Shown here one piece after another: positions 28,782 to 36,579 of a stretch of 64,000 bases of DNA. The position numbers and the translations under genes are program-made. Within the stretch, counting starts at the first letter, position 1. Every line of letters starts with the position of its first letter. The stretch is taken from contig NZ_WJBU01000001.1 of the NCBI RefSeq assembly GCF_009646335.1, positions 310,001 to 374,000 on the forward strand. Direction: 5' to 3'. A model generated the notes under the pieces. The model had not been told where the DNA came from and ran no database searches. It worked only from the letters and a program-made list of their open reading frames with translations. Source of the DNA: Caenimonas koreensis DSM 17982 (GTDB lineage: Bacteria; Pseudomonadota; Gammaproteobacteria; Burkholderiales; Burkholderiaceae_C).

Positions 28782-30473
28782 ATGCCACTGCCCCCCGCCC
28801 CGACCAAGCGCGCTGCCATGCTCCCGCCGGACGCCTACGACGCGCCGGCCCGCTCCCATCACAAGGCCGCTCGAAAAACGGAAGGCACGCCCTCGGATAG
28901 CCCGCTGGCCGAGAAGCCGCAGGCCATGGAGTTCAGCCCCCGCGGCGGCGGCGATCGCCTGCCTGAGGTGTTCCACGAGGAAGCCGTCAGTGAGGCGAGC
29001 CAGGTCGTCCAGGCCGCCGCCCAGAAAAAACAGAGCGCGCCGGTACAGGTAGCGGCACGTCCGGCACGCAAACCCAGGTCGACGGGTCCGCACAAGCTGT
29101 TCGTGCTCGACACGAATGTGCTGATGCACGACCCGATGAGCCTGTTCCGCTTCGAGGAACATGACATCTTCCTGCCGATGATCGTTCTGGAAGAGCTCGA
29201 CGGCAACAAGAAGGGCATGACAGAAGTAGCCCGCAATGCACGCCAGGCCAGCCGCTCGCTCGATGCCCTGGCAGGCGCCCAGGGCGCAGACATCACGACA
29301 GGGCTGAAGCTCAACTCGACGGGGCATCGTGAGGCTGGCGGCAACCTGTTCTTCCAGACGCAGGCGCTCGCTAATCACCTGCCGTCAAGCTTGCCTCAAG
29401 GCAAGGCGGACAACCAGATTCTCGGTGTGGTGCAAGCTCTTCGCGAGCTGCACGCTCCCCGCGAAGTCGTGCTGGTGTCCAAGGACATCAACATGCGGGT
29501 CAAAGCGCGCGCACTTGGCCTGGCAACGGACGACTACCAGAACGACAAGACAATCGACGACCTCGAGCTGCTGTACTCCGGCTCGCTGGCGCTGCCGCCG
29601 GACTTCTGGGCCAAGCACGGCAAGACCGTGGAGAGCTGGCAAAGCGGCCAGCACACTTACTACCGCATCACCGGCCCGATCGTGCCGCAGTTGCTGATCA
29701 ACCAGTTCGTGTACTTCGAGTCGCCTGGTGAGCCGAGCCTTTACGCGCGGGTGACAGAAACCCGTGCGAAGACCGCGGTTCTCAAGACGCTGAAGGACTA
29801 TGGCCACCTCAAGAACGCGGTGTGGGGTGTCTGCACGCGCAACCGTGAGCAGAACTTCGCGATGAACCTGCTGATGGACCCGGAGATCGACTTTGTGTCG
29901 CTCACGGGAACGGCTGGCACCGGCAAGACACTGATGGCACTGGCCTCGGGCCTGACACAGGTGCTCGACGACCGCCGCTACACCGAGATCATCATGACGC
30001 GCGCCACGGTGAGCGTTGGCGAGGACATCGGCTTTCTGCCCGGCACTGAAGAAGAAAAGATGGGTCCGTGGATGGGCGCGCTCGACGACAACCTCGAAGT
30101 GCTTGGCAAGACAGAAGGCAGCGCCGGGGAATGGGGCCGTGCAGCCACCAACGAGCTGATCCGCAGCCGCATCAAGATCAAGAGCATGAACTTCATGCGC
30201 GGCCGCACATTCCTGAACAAGTACGTGATCATTGATGAGGCGCAGAACCTGACGCCCAAGCAGATGAAGACGCTGGTCACGCGCGCAGGCCCTGGCACCA
30301 AGATCATCTGCATGGGTAATCTCGCGCAGATCGACACGCCCTACCTGACCGAAGGCTCGTCGGGCCTGACGTTCGCGGTCGACAAGTTCAAGGGCTGGCC
30401 GCATAGCGGCCATATCACGCTGGCGCGCGGCGAGCGTTCGCGCCTGGCCGACTTTGCGAGTGATGTGCTCTAG
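28782..30473 (+). CDS. PIN domain-PhoH family ATPase (PhoH2/YlaK type)
   Basis: This 563-residue protein fuses an N-terminal PIN nuclease domain to a PhoH ATPase. The first 100 residues are low-complexity and probably disordered. PIN begins at FVLDTNVLMHDP (D110, N112). PhoH has Walker A GTAGTGKT at residues 376-383 and Walker B YVIIDEAQNLT near 485. In this class the two domains are thought to act together in RNA unwinding and cleavage. It converges on dnaB; the stop codons are six bases apart, inside one small hairpin. The long N-terminal tail is unusual, and a start closer to the PIN domain is possible. Confidence 0.88.
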   Translation: MPLPPAPTKRAAMLPPDAYDAPARSHHKAARKTEGTPSDSPLAEKPQAMEFSPRGGGDRLPEVFHEEAVSEASQVVQAAAQKKQSAPVQVAARPARKPRSTGPHKLFVLDTNVLMHDPMSLFRFEEHDIFLPMIVLEELDGNKKGMTEVARNARQASRSLDALAGAQGADITTGLKLNSTGHREAGGNLFFQTQALANHLPSSLPQGKADNQILGVVQALRELHAPREVVLVSKDINMRVKARALGLATDDYQNDKTIDDLELLYSGSLALPPDFWAKHGKTVESWQSGQHTYYRITGPIVPQLLINQFVYFESPGEPSLYARVTETRAKTAVLKTLKDYGHLKNAVWGVCTRNREQNFAMNLLMDPEIDFVSLTGTAGTGKTLMALASGLTQVLDDRRYTEIIMTRATVSVGEDIGFLPGTEEEKMGPWMGALDDNLEVLGKTEGSAGEWGRAATNELIRSRIKIKSMNFMRGRTFLNKYVIIDEAQNLTPKQMKTLVTRAGPGTKIICMGNLAQIDTPYLTEGSSGLTFAVDKFKGWPHSGHITLARGERSRLADFASDVL

Positions 30474-30483
30474 CGCAAGCTAG
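30470..30483. other. Hairpin spanning the convergent phoH and dnaB stop codons
   Basis: CTAGC-GCAA-GCTAG is a perfect five-base-pair stem closed by a GNRA-type tetraloop. It contains the TAG stop of phoH on the plus strand and the TAG stop of dnaB on the minus strand. There is no T-run, so it is not a standard terminator. Confidence 0.6.
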
Positions 30484-31886
30484 AAGTCCCCACCACCGCT
30501 GGCGAGGCTTTCGAACTTCGTCAGCGGCTTGATGAAAGCAAGCTTGACGGTCCCGGTGGGGCCGTTTCGCTGTTTGCTGATGATGATTTCGGCGACGCCG
30601 GGCTCCTTCGAGTCCTTGTTGTAGTAGTCGTCGCGGTAGATGAACATGATCACGTCGGCGTCCTGCTCGATCGCGCCCGATTCACGCAGGTCGCTCATCA
30701 TGGGCCGCTTGTCCGTGCGCGATTCAACACCACGAGACAGCTGAGACAGCGCAATCACCGGGCAACCCAACTCCTTGGCAAGCGACTTCAGGCCGCGCGA
30801 GAGTTCGCCGACGGCTGTCGCGCGGTTCTCATCGCTCATGCCTGTCGATACGCTCATGAGCTGCAGGTAGTCGACCACGATGAGGCCGAGCTTGCCGCCG
30901 CACTGGCGTGCAAGTCGCCTCGCGTTGGCGCGCAGCTCGCTCACCGTGAGTCCGGGTGACTCGTCGATGTGCAATGACACGTTGCGGAGCTTTTCGATGG
31001 CTTCGGTCAGGCGCGGCCATTCGTCATCAGTGAGTTTGCCGGTGCGCAAATGGGTCTGGTCGATCCGGCCAATCGAGCCGACGATACGCACGGCCAGCTG
31101 GCTTGCGCCCATTTCCATGGAGAACACGGCAACCGGCAGTTCCTCTTTCAGCGCGACGTGTTCCGCAATGTTGATCGCGAGCGCCGTCTTGCCCATCGAC
31201 GGGCGTGCCGCCAGCACGATCATGTCCCCTGCCTGCATTCCTGAAGTCATGCGGTCGAGGTCATAGAAGCCCGTCGGCACGCCAGTGATGTCGTTCGGGT
31301 TGTCTGCCATCTCCTGCACGCGGTCCAGCAGCTCGACCACGAGCGAATCCATGCCCTGGAAGCCCTGCTTCATCCGCGAGCCTTCCTCGCCGATGTTGAA
31401 GATCTTCTGCTCGGCTTCGTCCAGGATCTTGTCGACCGCCTTGCCTTGGGTGTTGAAGGCAGCAGTGGCAATTTCGTCGCTGGCGCTCACGAGTTTGCGC
31501 AGGATCGATCGTTCGCGAACGATCTCGGCATAGCGGCGGATGTTGCCCGCACTGGGCACGTATTGCGCGAGCGAATTCAGGTAAGCGAGCCCGCCGATTT
31601 CCTCCGCCTTGCCGACAGATTGAAGCTGTTCAAACACCGTGATGACATCGGCAGGGCGTGTGGCGTTGATCAGCCCGCCAACTGACGCGTAGATCAGCCG
31701 GTGCTCATAGCGATAGAAGTCACTGTCGGTGAGCAGATCGCCAACCCGATCCCAGGCACCGTTGTCGAGCAACAGGCCGCCCAGCACACTCGATTCCGCC
31801 TCAATGGAATGCGGCGGGATGCGCAATTGCGCGACCTGGCGGTCGCGGGAAAAGTCATCGTCGTTGGAGGTAAGTACTGCGGACAT
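30480..31886 (-). CDS. dnaB: Replicative DNA helicase DnaB
   Basis: DnaB is the hexameric 5'-3' helicase of the replication fork. The 468-residue protein has the N-terminal helical domain (PPHSIEAESSVLGGLLLDNGAWD), a linker, and the RecA-like domain with Walker A ARPSMGKTA (residues 227-235), VVDYLQLM and SQLSRGVE. It follows rplI after a strong terminator, so it probably also has its own promoter. That 140-base gap contains phased repeats and a DnaA-box-like 9-mer. Confidence 0.97.
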   Translation of the reverse strand: MSAVLTSNDDDFSRDRQVAQLRIPPHSIEAESSVLGGLLLDNGAWDRVGDLLTDSDFYRYEHRLIYASVGGLINATRPADVITVFEQLQSVGKAEEIGGLAYLNSLAQYVPSAGNIRRYAEIVRERSILRKLVSASDEIATAAFNTQGKAVDKILDEAEQKIFNIGEEGSRMKQGFQGMDSLVVELLDRVQEMADNPNDITGVPTGFYDLDRMTSGMQAGDMIVLAARPSMGKTALAINIAEHVALKEELPVAVFSMEMGASQLAVRIVGSIGRIDQTHLRTGKLTDDEWPRLTEAIEKLRNVSLHIDESPGLTVSELRANARRLARQCGGKLGLIVVDYLQLMSVSTGMSDENRATAVGELSRGLKSLAKELGCPVIALSQLSRGVESRTDKRPMMSDLRESGAIEQDADVIMFIYRDDYYNKDSKEPGVAEIIISKQRNGPTGTVKLAFIKPLTKFESLASGGGDF

Positions 31887-31904
31887 GGATAGGCAATTGA
31901 ATCA

Positions 31905-31975
31905 GGACAACCTGTGGAAGTCACGGGACAACCTGTGGGTTGGCAGTGGGCAACTGTGTAAAACCACGGGACAAA
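31905..31975. repeat. Phased direct repeats upstream of dnaB
   Basis: GGACAACCTGTGG occurs exactly at 31905-31917 and 31926-31938 (period 21). A degenerate copy GGGCAACTGTGT lies at 31948-31959, and a partial copy GGACAA starts at 31969. CACGGGACAA also occurs twice (31922, 31965). Within the array, TTTTACACA on the minus strand (31955-31963) fits the relaxed DnaA box TTWTNCACA. The array lies 19-90 bases before the dnaB start. Confidence 0.6.
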
Positions 31976-32002
31976 CAAAAAGCCGCCCGAAGGCGGCCTT
32001 TT
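31976..32002 (-). terminator. Rho-independent terminator after rplI
   Basis: On the minus strand the stem GCCGCC/GGCGGC is closed by the stable TTCG tetraloop and followed by TTTTTG. It starts 25 bases after the rplI stop and separates the ribosomal protein genes from dnaB. Confidence 0.85.
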
Positions 32003-32026
32003 GGTGGATCGGCGGAGTGTTCCGGC

Positions 32027-32479
32027 TTAAGCCGTTTCACCCAGGACCGTCACGGTGATGTCGACCACCACATCAGTGTGCAGTTGCACGCCGACCGTCG
32101 AATCGCCCACCATCTTGATCGGGCCGTTGGGCATACGCACTTGCGCCTTGGCGACCTTGTAGCCTTGCTTGGTGAGCTCTTCGGAGATGTCGAAGTTGGT
32201 GACCGAGCCAAACAGGCGACCGTCAACGCCGGCCTTCTGTGTCAGCTTGATCGTGGTGCCACCAAGCTTGGCGCCTTGTGCCTGGGACTCGGCCAGCTTC
32301 GCAGCTGCTGCCTTCTCGAGTTCGATGCGCTTGGCTTCGAATTCGGCCTTATTCGCTTCGGTAGCGCGGCGGGCGTAGCCTTCCGGGATCAGGAAGTTGC
32401 GGGCGTAGCCGTCTTTGACCTTGACGATTTCGCCGAGGTTGCCAAGGTTAACGACCTTGTCGAGCAGGATGACTTGCAT
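32027..32479 (-). CDS. rplI: 50S ribosomal protein L9
   Basis: L9 binds 23S rRNA near the base of the L1 stalk and helps keep frame. The 150-residue protein has the standard N-terminal domain ([34 protein letters not shown]), a long connecting helix rich in Ala, Lys and Glu, and the C-terminal domain. It is the last ribosomal gene of the rpsF-priB-rpsR-rplI run, twelve bases after rpsR. Confidence 0.98.
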   Translation of the reverse strand: MQVILLDKVVNLGNLGEIVKVKDGYARNFLIPEGYARRATEANKAEFEAKRIELEKAAAAKLAESQAQGAKLGGTTIKLTQKAGVDGRLFGSVTNFDISEELTKQGYKVAKAQVRMPNGPIKMVGDSTVGVQLHTDVVVDITVTVLGETA

Positions 32480-32491
32480 GTTTTTCGCCCC

Positions 32492-32773
32492 TTAGATGCG
32501 GTGCTGGTCCGAGTACGGGACCAGGGCCAGGAAGCGAGCACGCTTGATGGCGGTGTTGAGCTGGCGCTGGTAAATCGCGCGGGTGCCCGTCAGGCGGGCC
32601 GGGATGATCTTGCCGTTTTCAGCGATGAAGTCGCGCAGGGTGTCGACGTCTTTGTAGTCGATTTCCTCGACGCCAGCGACTGTGAAGCGGCAAAAGCGCT
32701 TGCGCTTGAACAGCAATGATTGCGTGTTGCGCTTCGGACGCTTGTCCTTGTTGAATTTCTTGAACGTGGCCAT
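32492..32773 (-). CDS. rpsR: 30S ribosomal protein S18
   Basis: S18 binds 16S rRNA in the platform as a pair with S6. The 93-residue protein has the basic N-terminus, [17 protein letters not shown], and the conserved core [42 protein letters not shown]. It follows priB by twelve bases. Confidence 0.98.
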   Translation of the reverse strand: MATFKKFNKDKRPKRNTQSLLFKRKRFCRFTVAGVEEIDYKDVDTLRDFIAENGKIIPARLTGTRAIYQRQLNTAIKRARFLALVPYSDQHRI

Positions 32774-32785
32774 GAAGGGACCTCT

Positions 32786-33073
32786 TTAAGCTTGATCGAA
32801 TGACTGAATGTGGAGCACAGCGTGCTTGCCGTTGCGCGGTGTCGCCAGGAATCCCGTGAAGCGCCAGTTGCTGCCTATGGGCTGCCGGACCAAGGTCTCG
32901 GCGTTGCTGCCAAAAGCAACTGCCTTGATCGCCGCTTTCACCTGCCTGAGCTGCCCTGCTTCCAGAATTTCCGACTCATGTTCGAGGCGGGCATCGAAGG
33001 CGGGTAACCCGGCCGGGGTGTAGCGCAGCGCCGAAGCTTCTGCGATACGGGCGCTCAAAACGAGCTGATTCAC
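32786..33073 (-). CDS. priB: Primosomal replication protein N (PriB)
   Basis: PriB is a small OB-fold single-strand DNA-binding protein that helps PriA restart stalled forks. From the GTG at 33073 it has 95 residues, starting VNQLVLSARIAEASALRYTPAGLPAFDARLEHES, which aligns with the usual PriB N-terminus. An alternative ATG at 33145 would add 24 basic residues overlapping rpsF. I prefer the GTG by family likeness although its ribosome-binding site is poor. Its place between rpsF and rpsR is conserved in proteobacteria. Confidence 0.88.
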   Translation of the reverse strand: MNQLVLSARIAEASALRYTPAGLPAFDARLEHESEILEAGQLRQVKAAIKAVAFGSNAETLVRQPIGSNWRFTGFLATPRNGKHAVLHIQSFDQA

Positions 33074-33095
33074 TTCCAGGGCGGCGACGAGCCGC

Positions 33096-33461
33096 TTACG
33101 ACTGGTACTCCGCCTGCTGGGCCTTGCGGGCCTCTTCGCGTTCAACCGTCTTCATCATAGAAGACGGGCCAGTTTCGGCCTTCTTCTTGACGACAGTCAG
33201 GTGGCGCAGCACGGCGTCGTTGAAGCGGAATGCGTGCTCGAGTTCGGCCATCACGGGCTGGTCAGCCTCGATGTTCACACACAGGTAATGGGCTTTGGCC
33301 AGCTTGTTGATCTGGTACGCCAGCTGACGACGGCCCCAGTCTTCAACCCGGTGCACTTTGCCGCCGCCGGCGGTGATCATGCCCTTGTAACGCTCCAGCA
33401 TGGCCGGAACTTGTTCGCTCTGGTCCGGATGGATCAGAAGAATGATTTCATAGTGACGCAT
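33096..33461 (-). CDS. rpsF: 30S ribosomal protein S6
   Basis: S6 forms a heterodimer with S18 on the 30S platform. The 121-residue protein has [45 protein letters not shown] and [16 protein letters not shown], followed by a charged tail. AAAGGAG precedes the ATG. It is the first gene of the rpsF-priB-rpsR-rplI run. Confidence 0.98.
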   Translation of the reverse strand: MRHYEIILLIHPDQSEQVPAMLERYKGMITAGGGKVHRVEDWGRRQLAYQINKLAKAHYLCVNIEADQPVMAELEHAFRFNDAVLRHLTVVKKKAETGPSSMMKTVEREEARKAQQAEYQS

Positions 33462-33553
33462 GAGACTCCTTTTGGGTGCGGGCCCTGCAGGGCCCAGGTG
33501 GCAGCTGCCAGGCGCGTCAAGAGCCAGTGCAGCAAGGTAAGCCCGCGATTATA
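33462..33553 (-). promoter_or_regulatory. rpsF promoter -10 and structured leader
   Basis: On the minus strand TATAAT (33553-33548) lies about 90 bases before the rpsF start; the -35 region is weak. The leader between them holds two palindromes, TGGCAGCTGCCA (33499-33510) and GGGCCCTGCAGGGCCC (33480-33495), which can form hairpins next to the ribosome-binding site. rpsF leaders in other bacteria bind the S6:S18 dimer. I could not confirm that specific motif here. Confidence 0.45.
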
Positions 33554-33578
33554 GCCCGCGGCCGGGCCGGCTGGCGGC

Positions 33579-34037
33579 TCAGTCGTTCAGCAACTGGTCC
33601 AGCATGGCGAAATCCTTCTCGCCCACGGCCTCACGAATCCGTGGGGCCAGCGCCAGAAGGTCCATGTAGGTCATGGCGTTCGCGACGGCGAAGTTGAGAT
33701 TGCGCCCGCGCAAACCGAGGTTTGCAGTCAGCATCTCTGCCACTGGCTGGGCGCGGTCGTAGCGCTCCATCAGCGAGCGCCCCGAGCGTTTAGCCTCAAG
33801 CTTCTTTGCGTTGGAAAGTGCCATGGCAGCGGCCTTGGAAAGCTCTGCGACCAGGCCGAGTTCAACCAGGGCGTCGATATCTGCCCTTGTCACACCACCA
33901 GCCTTGGTGGCCGCAAGCAGTTCCGCGATCGATCGTTTGCCGTCGACCAGGATAAAAACGGACCGCTGGTGAGGCGTGAGTACGACGGAACGGTCCCTCA
34001 TGACACGCTGTCCGAGAAGTGTCTTGCAAATGATCAC
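33579..34037 (-). CDS. Hypothetical protein, tandem paralogue 2 (152 aa)
   Basis: This 152-residue protein is clearly related to the product of the gene just upstream (34111-34584). Both share KVMKDRSVALSPKQR-like, ILVDGKRS-like, VTRADIDxLxxLGL and LGLRGxxLNxAVxxAxxY segments. Residues 12-65 look like a small winged-helix module of the kind DGKRSIAELL...LVELGLV. The C-terminal half is helical. The start is the GTG at 34037, supported by GGAGG seven bases before it and by alignment with the paralogue. No function is recognised. Confidence 0.75.
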   Translation of the reverse strand: MIICKTLLGQRVMRDRSVVLTPHQRSVFILVDGKRSIAELLAATKAGGVTRADIDALVELGLVAELSKAAAMALSNAKKLEAKRSGRSLMERYDRAQPVAEMLTANLGLRGRNLNFAVANAMTYMDLLALAPRIREAVGEKDFAMLDQLLND

Positions 34038-34110
34038 GTCGCCTCCAGAGCGATTCGATGCACTGCGGGCAGTTTGCAATGACCGCGCTTGCCGCGCAAG
34101 CGCATTTCAA

Positions 34111-34584
34111 TCAACGGTCGTTCAACGCGTTATCGAGCGGCCTGAATTTTTCGGCACCGACGGCCTCGAGGATGCGCGGTGCCACCGCAAGCAGTTCCTC
34201 ATAATTGGTCGCACCTTCCACCGCAAGATTCAGGCGGAACCCGCGCAAGCCGAGCGCGGAAGTCAGTCGCGTCGCAATGGGGTACGCCTCGGCGTATCGC
34301 TCTTGCGGTGTGCGTTGCTTGTGCTGGGCGACGGCTTGGGCTGCTGCTTGCTGCTGAGCCTGTTCGACGCGCGATTTCTCAGGCGCGACGTCCGCGATGA
34401 GCCCCAGCTGGAACAGGACGTCGATATCGGCACGTGTGACACCCATTGCCGCAGTGGCCGCAAGGATATTGTCGAGCGAGCGCTGGCCGTCAACAAGGAT
34501 GAAGGCTGCGCGCTGTTTGGGCGACAGTGCAACAGACCTGTCTTTCATCACCTTGAGCCCAGATTCGGTCTTGGCTAACAGCAT
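34111..34584 (-). CDS. Hypothetical protein, tandem paralogue 1 (157 aa)
   Basis: This is a 157-residue paralogue of the following gene. It starts MLLAKTESGLKVMKDRSVALSPKQRAAF and has a winged-helix-like N-terminal half (residues 12-65). A Gln/Ala-rich linker (EQAQQQAAAQAVAQHKQ, about 75-92) is absent from its partner, and the end is the conserved helical part LTSALGLRGFRLNLAVEGATNYEELLAVAPRILEAVG. GGGAGG precedes the ATG. The pair is 73 bases apart and probably co-transcribed. It lies between rpsF and the MHS transporter, unrelated to either by sequence. Confidence 0.75.
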   Translation of the reverse strand: MLLAKTESGLKVMKDRSVALSPKQRAAFILVDGQRSLDNILAATAAMGVTRADIDVLFQLGLIADVAPEKSRVEQAQQQAAAQAVAQHKQRTPQERYAEAYPIATRLTSALGLRGFRLNLAVEGATNYEELLAVAPRILEAVGAEKFRPLDNALNDR

Positions 34585-34721
34585 CGCTTACCTCCCATCA
34601 AACCAGCGGGTTGCTCGCAGTAACCAGTATCCACCCATGCTTGGGACACGTCCATCTTGGTGCACCTAGCTTTGCACGACCGTTGTCACAAGAGCATAGG
34701 GGTTTATCCATACGACAGGCC

Positions 34722-34751
34722 AAAAAAAGCCCGCTTGAAAGGCGGGCTTTT
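34722..34751 (-). terminator. Rho-independent terminator after the MHS transporter gene
   Basis: The stem AAAAGCCCGC/GCGGGCTTTT has a seven-base loop and a T-run on the minus strand. It lies 20 bases after the transporter stop. Confidence 0.85.
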
Positions 34752-34770
34752 GCGGGGGCGTGTGCTCTTG

Positions 34771-36474
34771 TCAGTCGCGAGCGTAGATGTCCACGTCCTT
34801 CGTCTCGCGAATGAACAGCATGCCGATGACGAACGTGCCCGCAGCGACGGTGACCGGGTACCAGAGCCCGTAGAAGATGTCGCCCGTGGCCGCCACCATC
34901 GCGAACGCCGTGGTGGGCAGCAGACCGCCGAACCAGCCGTTACCAATGTGATAAGGCAGGCTCATCGAGGTATAGCGGATTCGCGTGGGGAACAGCTCGA
35001 CCAGCATCGCTGCGATCGGGCCATACACCATGGTCACCAGAATCACGAGGAAGACCAACAGCGCGAGCACCATGGCCTTGTTCATCTTGTCCGGCGCAGC
35101 GGGAGTCGTCAGGCCGGCGCCCTTGGCCGCATCGCCCACTGACTTCTTGAACTCGGCAATAGCCTTCGCGCTGTCAGGCGCAAAACCATGGCGCTCAGCA
35201 TTCAGTGTGGCGGTCGGTGCAGGCATCACCTTGTCGCCGATCGTCACCGTCGCGGCCGAGCCAGCCGGGCCGATCTTGTTCTCATACGGAATGTACGAAG
35301 TGGTCAGCGTGCGCTTGGCGATATCGCAGGACGACGTGAAGTCGATCTCACGTGCAATCGGGCTGCCCTGGAAAGAGCATTGCGCCGGGTCGGCAGTCAC
35401 GGCCACCTTGGCGGCCTTCTGCGCATCGGCCAGTGCGGGGTTCGCGGCCTGCAGCAGCATCGGGAACACGGTGAAGTACGTCAGCGCAGCGATCAGGCAG
35501 CCGGCCATGATGATCGGCTTGCGCCCGATCTTGTCGGACAGCGAGCCGAAGACGATGAAGAAAGGCGTGCCGATCAACAGTGATGCTGCGATGAACAGGT
35601 TGGCGGTCGTCACGTCGACCTTGGCAATCGTGGTCATGAAGAACAGCGCATAGAACTGCCCCGTGTACCAGACCACTGCCTGTCCTGCCGTCAGGCCCAG
35701 CAGCGCCAGGATCACGATCTTCAGGTTCTTCCATTGGCCGAACGACTCGGCCAGCGGAGCCTTCGACGTCTTGCCTTCCGACTTCATCTTCTGGAATGCC
35801 GGCGACTCATTCAGGCTCAAGCGGATCCACACCGAGATGCCGAGCAGCAGGATGGAGGCCAGGAAAGGAATGCGCCAGCCCCAGTCGGCGAAGTCTTTCG
35901 TGCCCATGCTTTCGCGCACGCCGAGAATGACGAGCAGCGACAGGAACAGGCCCAGCGTAGCCGTGGTCTGGATCCATGCCGTGTAAGCGCCGCGCTTGCC
36001 GTGCGGTGCGTGCTCTGCCACATACGTTGCCGCGCCGCCGTACTCACCACCGAGCGCCAGGCCTTGCAGCATGCGCAGTGCGATCAGGATGACAGGAGCA
36101 GCGATGCCGATGGACTTGTACCCTGGCAACAAGCCGACAACGAATGTCGACGCGCCCATGATCAGGATGGTGACCAGGAACGTGTACTTGCGGCCAATCA
36201 TGTCGCCCAGGCGGCCGAACACGATGGCGCCGAACGGGCGGACAAGGAAACCCGCCGCAAAGGCGAGCAGCGCGAAGATGTACGCGGATGTCGGGTCCAG
36301 GCCCGAGAAGAACTGGCCCGCGATGATCGCAGCCAGCGAACCGTACAGGTAGAAGTCGTACCACTCGAAAACGGTTCCCAGCGATGAGGCGAAGATGACC
36401 TTCTTTTCCTCTTTCGTCATGGGGGCCGTCGAGGCTACCGGTTTTGAACCGGCGTTTCCGGACGCTGTTGCCAT
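34771..36474 (-). CDS. MHS-family MFS transporter with large periplasmic insertion
   Basis: This is a metabolite:H+ symporter of the ProP/KgtP/ShiA group, 567 residues, about 120 more than E. coli ProP-type relatives of usual length. Twelve membrane segments are expected, with motifs GRLGDMIGRKY after TM2 and GSLSDKIGRKP after TM8. LQGLALGGEYGGAATYVAEHAP is typical of MHS proteins. Residues about 342-465 form a hydrophilic insertion after TM9, probably periplasmic, containing two cysteines (C366, C383). The ATG at 36474 has GAAGGAG upstream; the longer frame is rejected. The substrate is unknown; dicarboxylates or similar acids are likely. Confidence 0.88.
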   Translation of the reverse strand: MATASGNAGSKPVASTAPMTKEEKKVIFASSLGTVFEWYDFYLYGSLAAIIAGQFFSGLDPTSAYIFALLAFAAGFLVRPFGAIVFGRLGDMIGRKYTFLVTILIMGASTFVVGLLPGYKSIGIAAPVILIALRMLQGLALGGEYGGAATYVAEHAPHGKRGAYTAWIQTTATLGLFLSLLVILGVRESMGTKDFADWGWRIPFLASILLLGISVWIRLSLNESPAFQKMKSEGKTSKAPLAESFGQWKNLKIVILALLGLTAGQAVVWYTGQFYALFFMTTIAKVDVTTANLFIAASLLIGTPFFIVFGSLSDKIGRKPIIMAGCLIAALTYFTVFPMLLQAANPALADAQKAAKVAVTADPAQCSFQGSPIAREIDFTSSCDIAKRTLTTSYIPYENKIGPAGSAATVTIGDKVMPAPTATLNAERHGFAPDSAKAIAEFKKSVGDAAKGAGLTTPAAPDKMNKAMVLALLVFLVILVTMVYGPIAAMLVELFPTRIRYTSMSLPYHIGNGWFGGLLPTTAFAMVAATGDIFYGLWYPVTVAAGTFVIGMLFIRETKDVDIYARD

Positions 36475-36579
36475 GGAGTCTCCTTCAGGTTTGTTTTGCG
36501 GCACGCGAAGTGTTGGCAAACCATCTGACAACAAACTGACTCTCGGCAGTTGCGCGGGCAAGTCCTGTTAGGGCATACC

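Noticed and set aside
31887-32026. Replication origin near dnaB, suggested by repeats and a DnaA-box-like 9-mer.
   Set aside because: There is only one box match, no AT-rich unwinding region, and no dnaA, dnaN, gyrB or parAB nearby. A promoter-control role for dnaB fits better.
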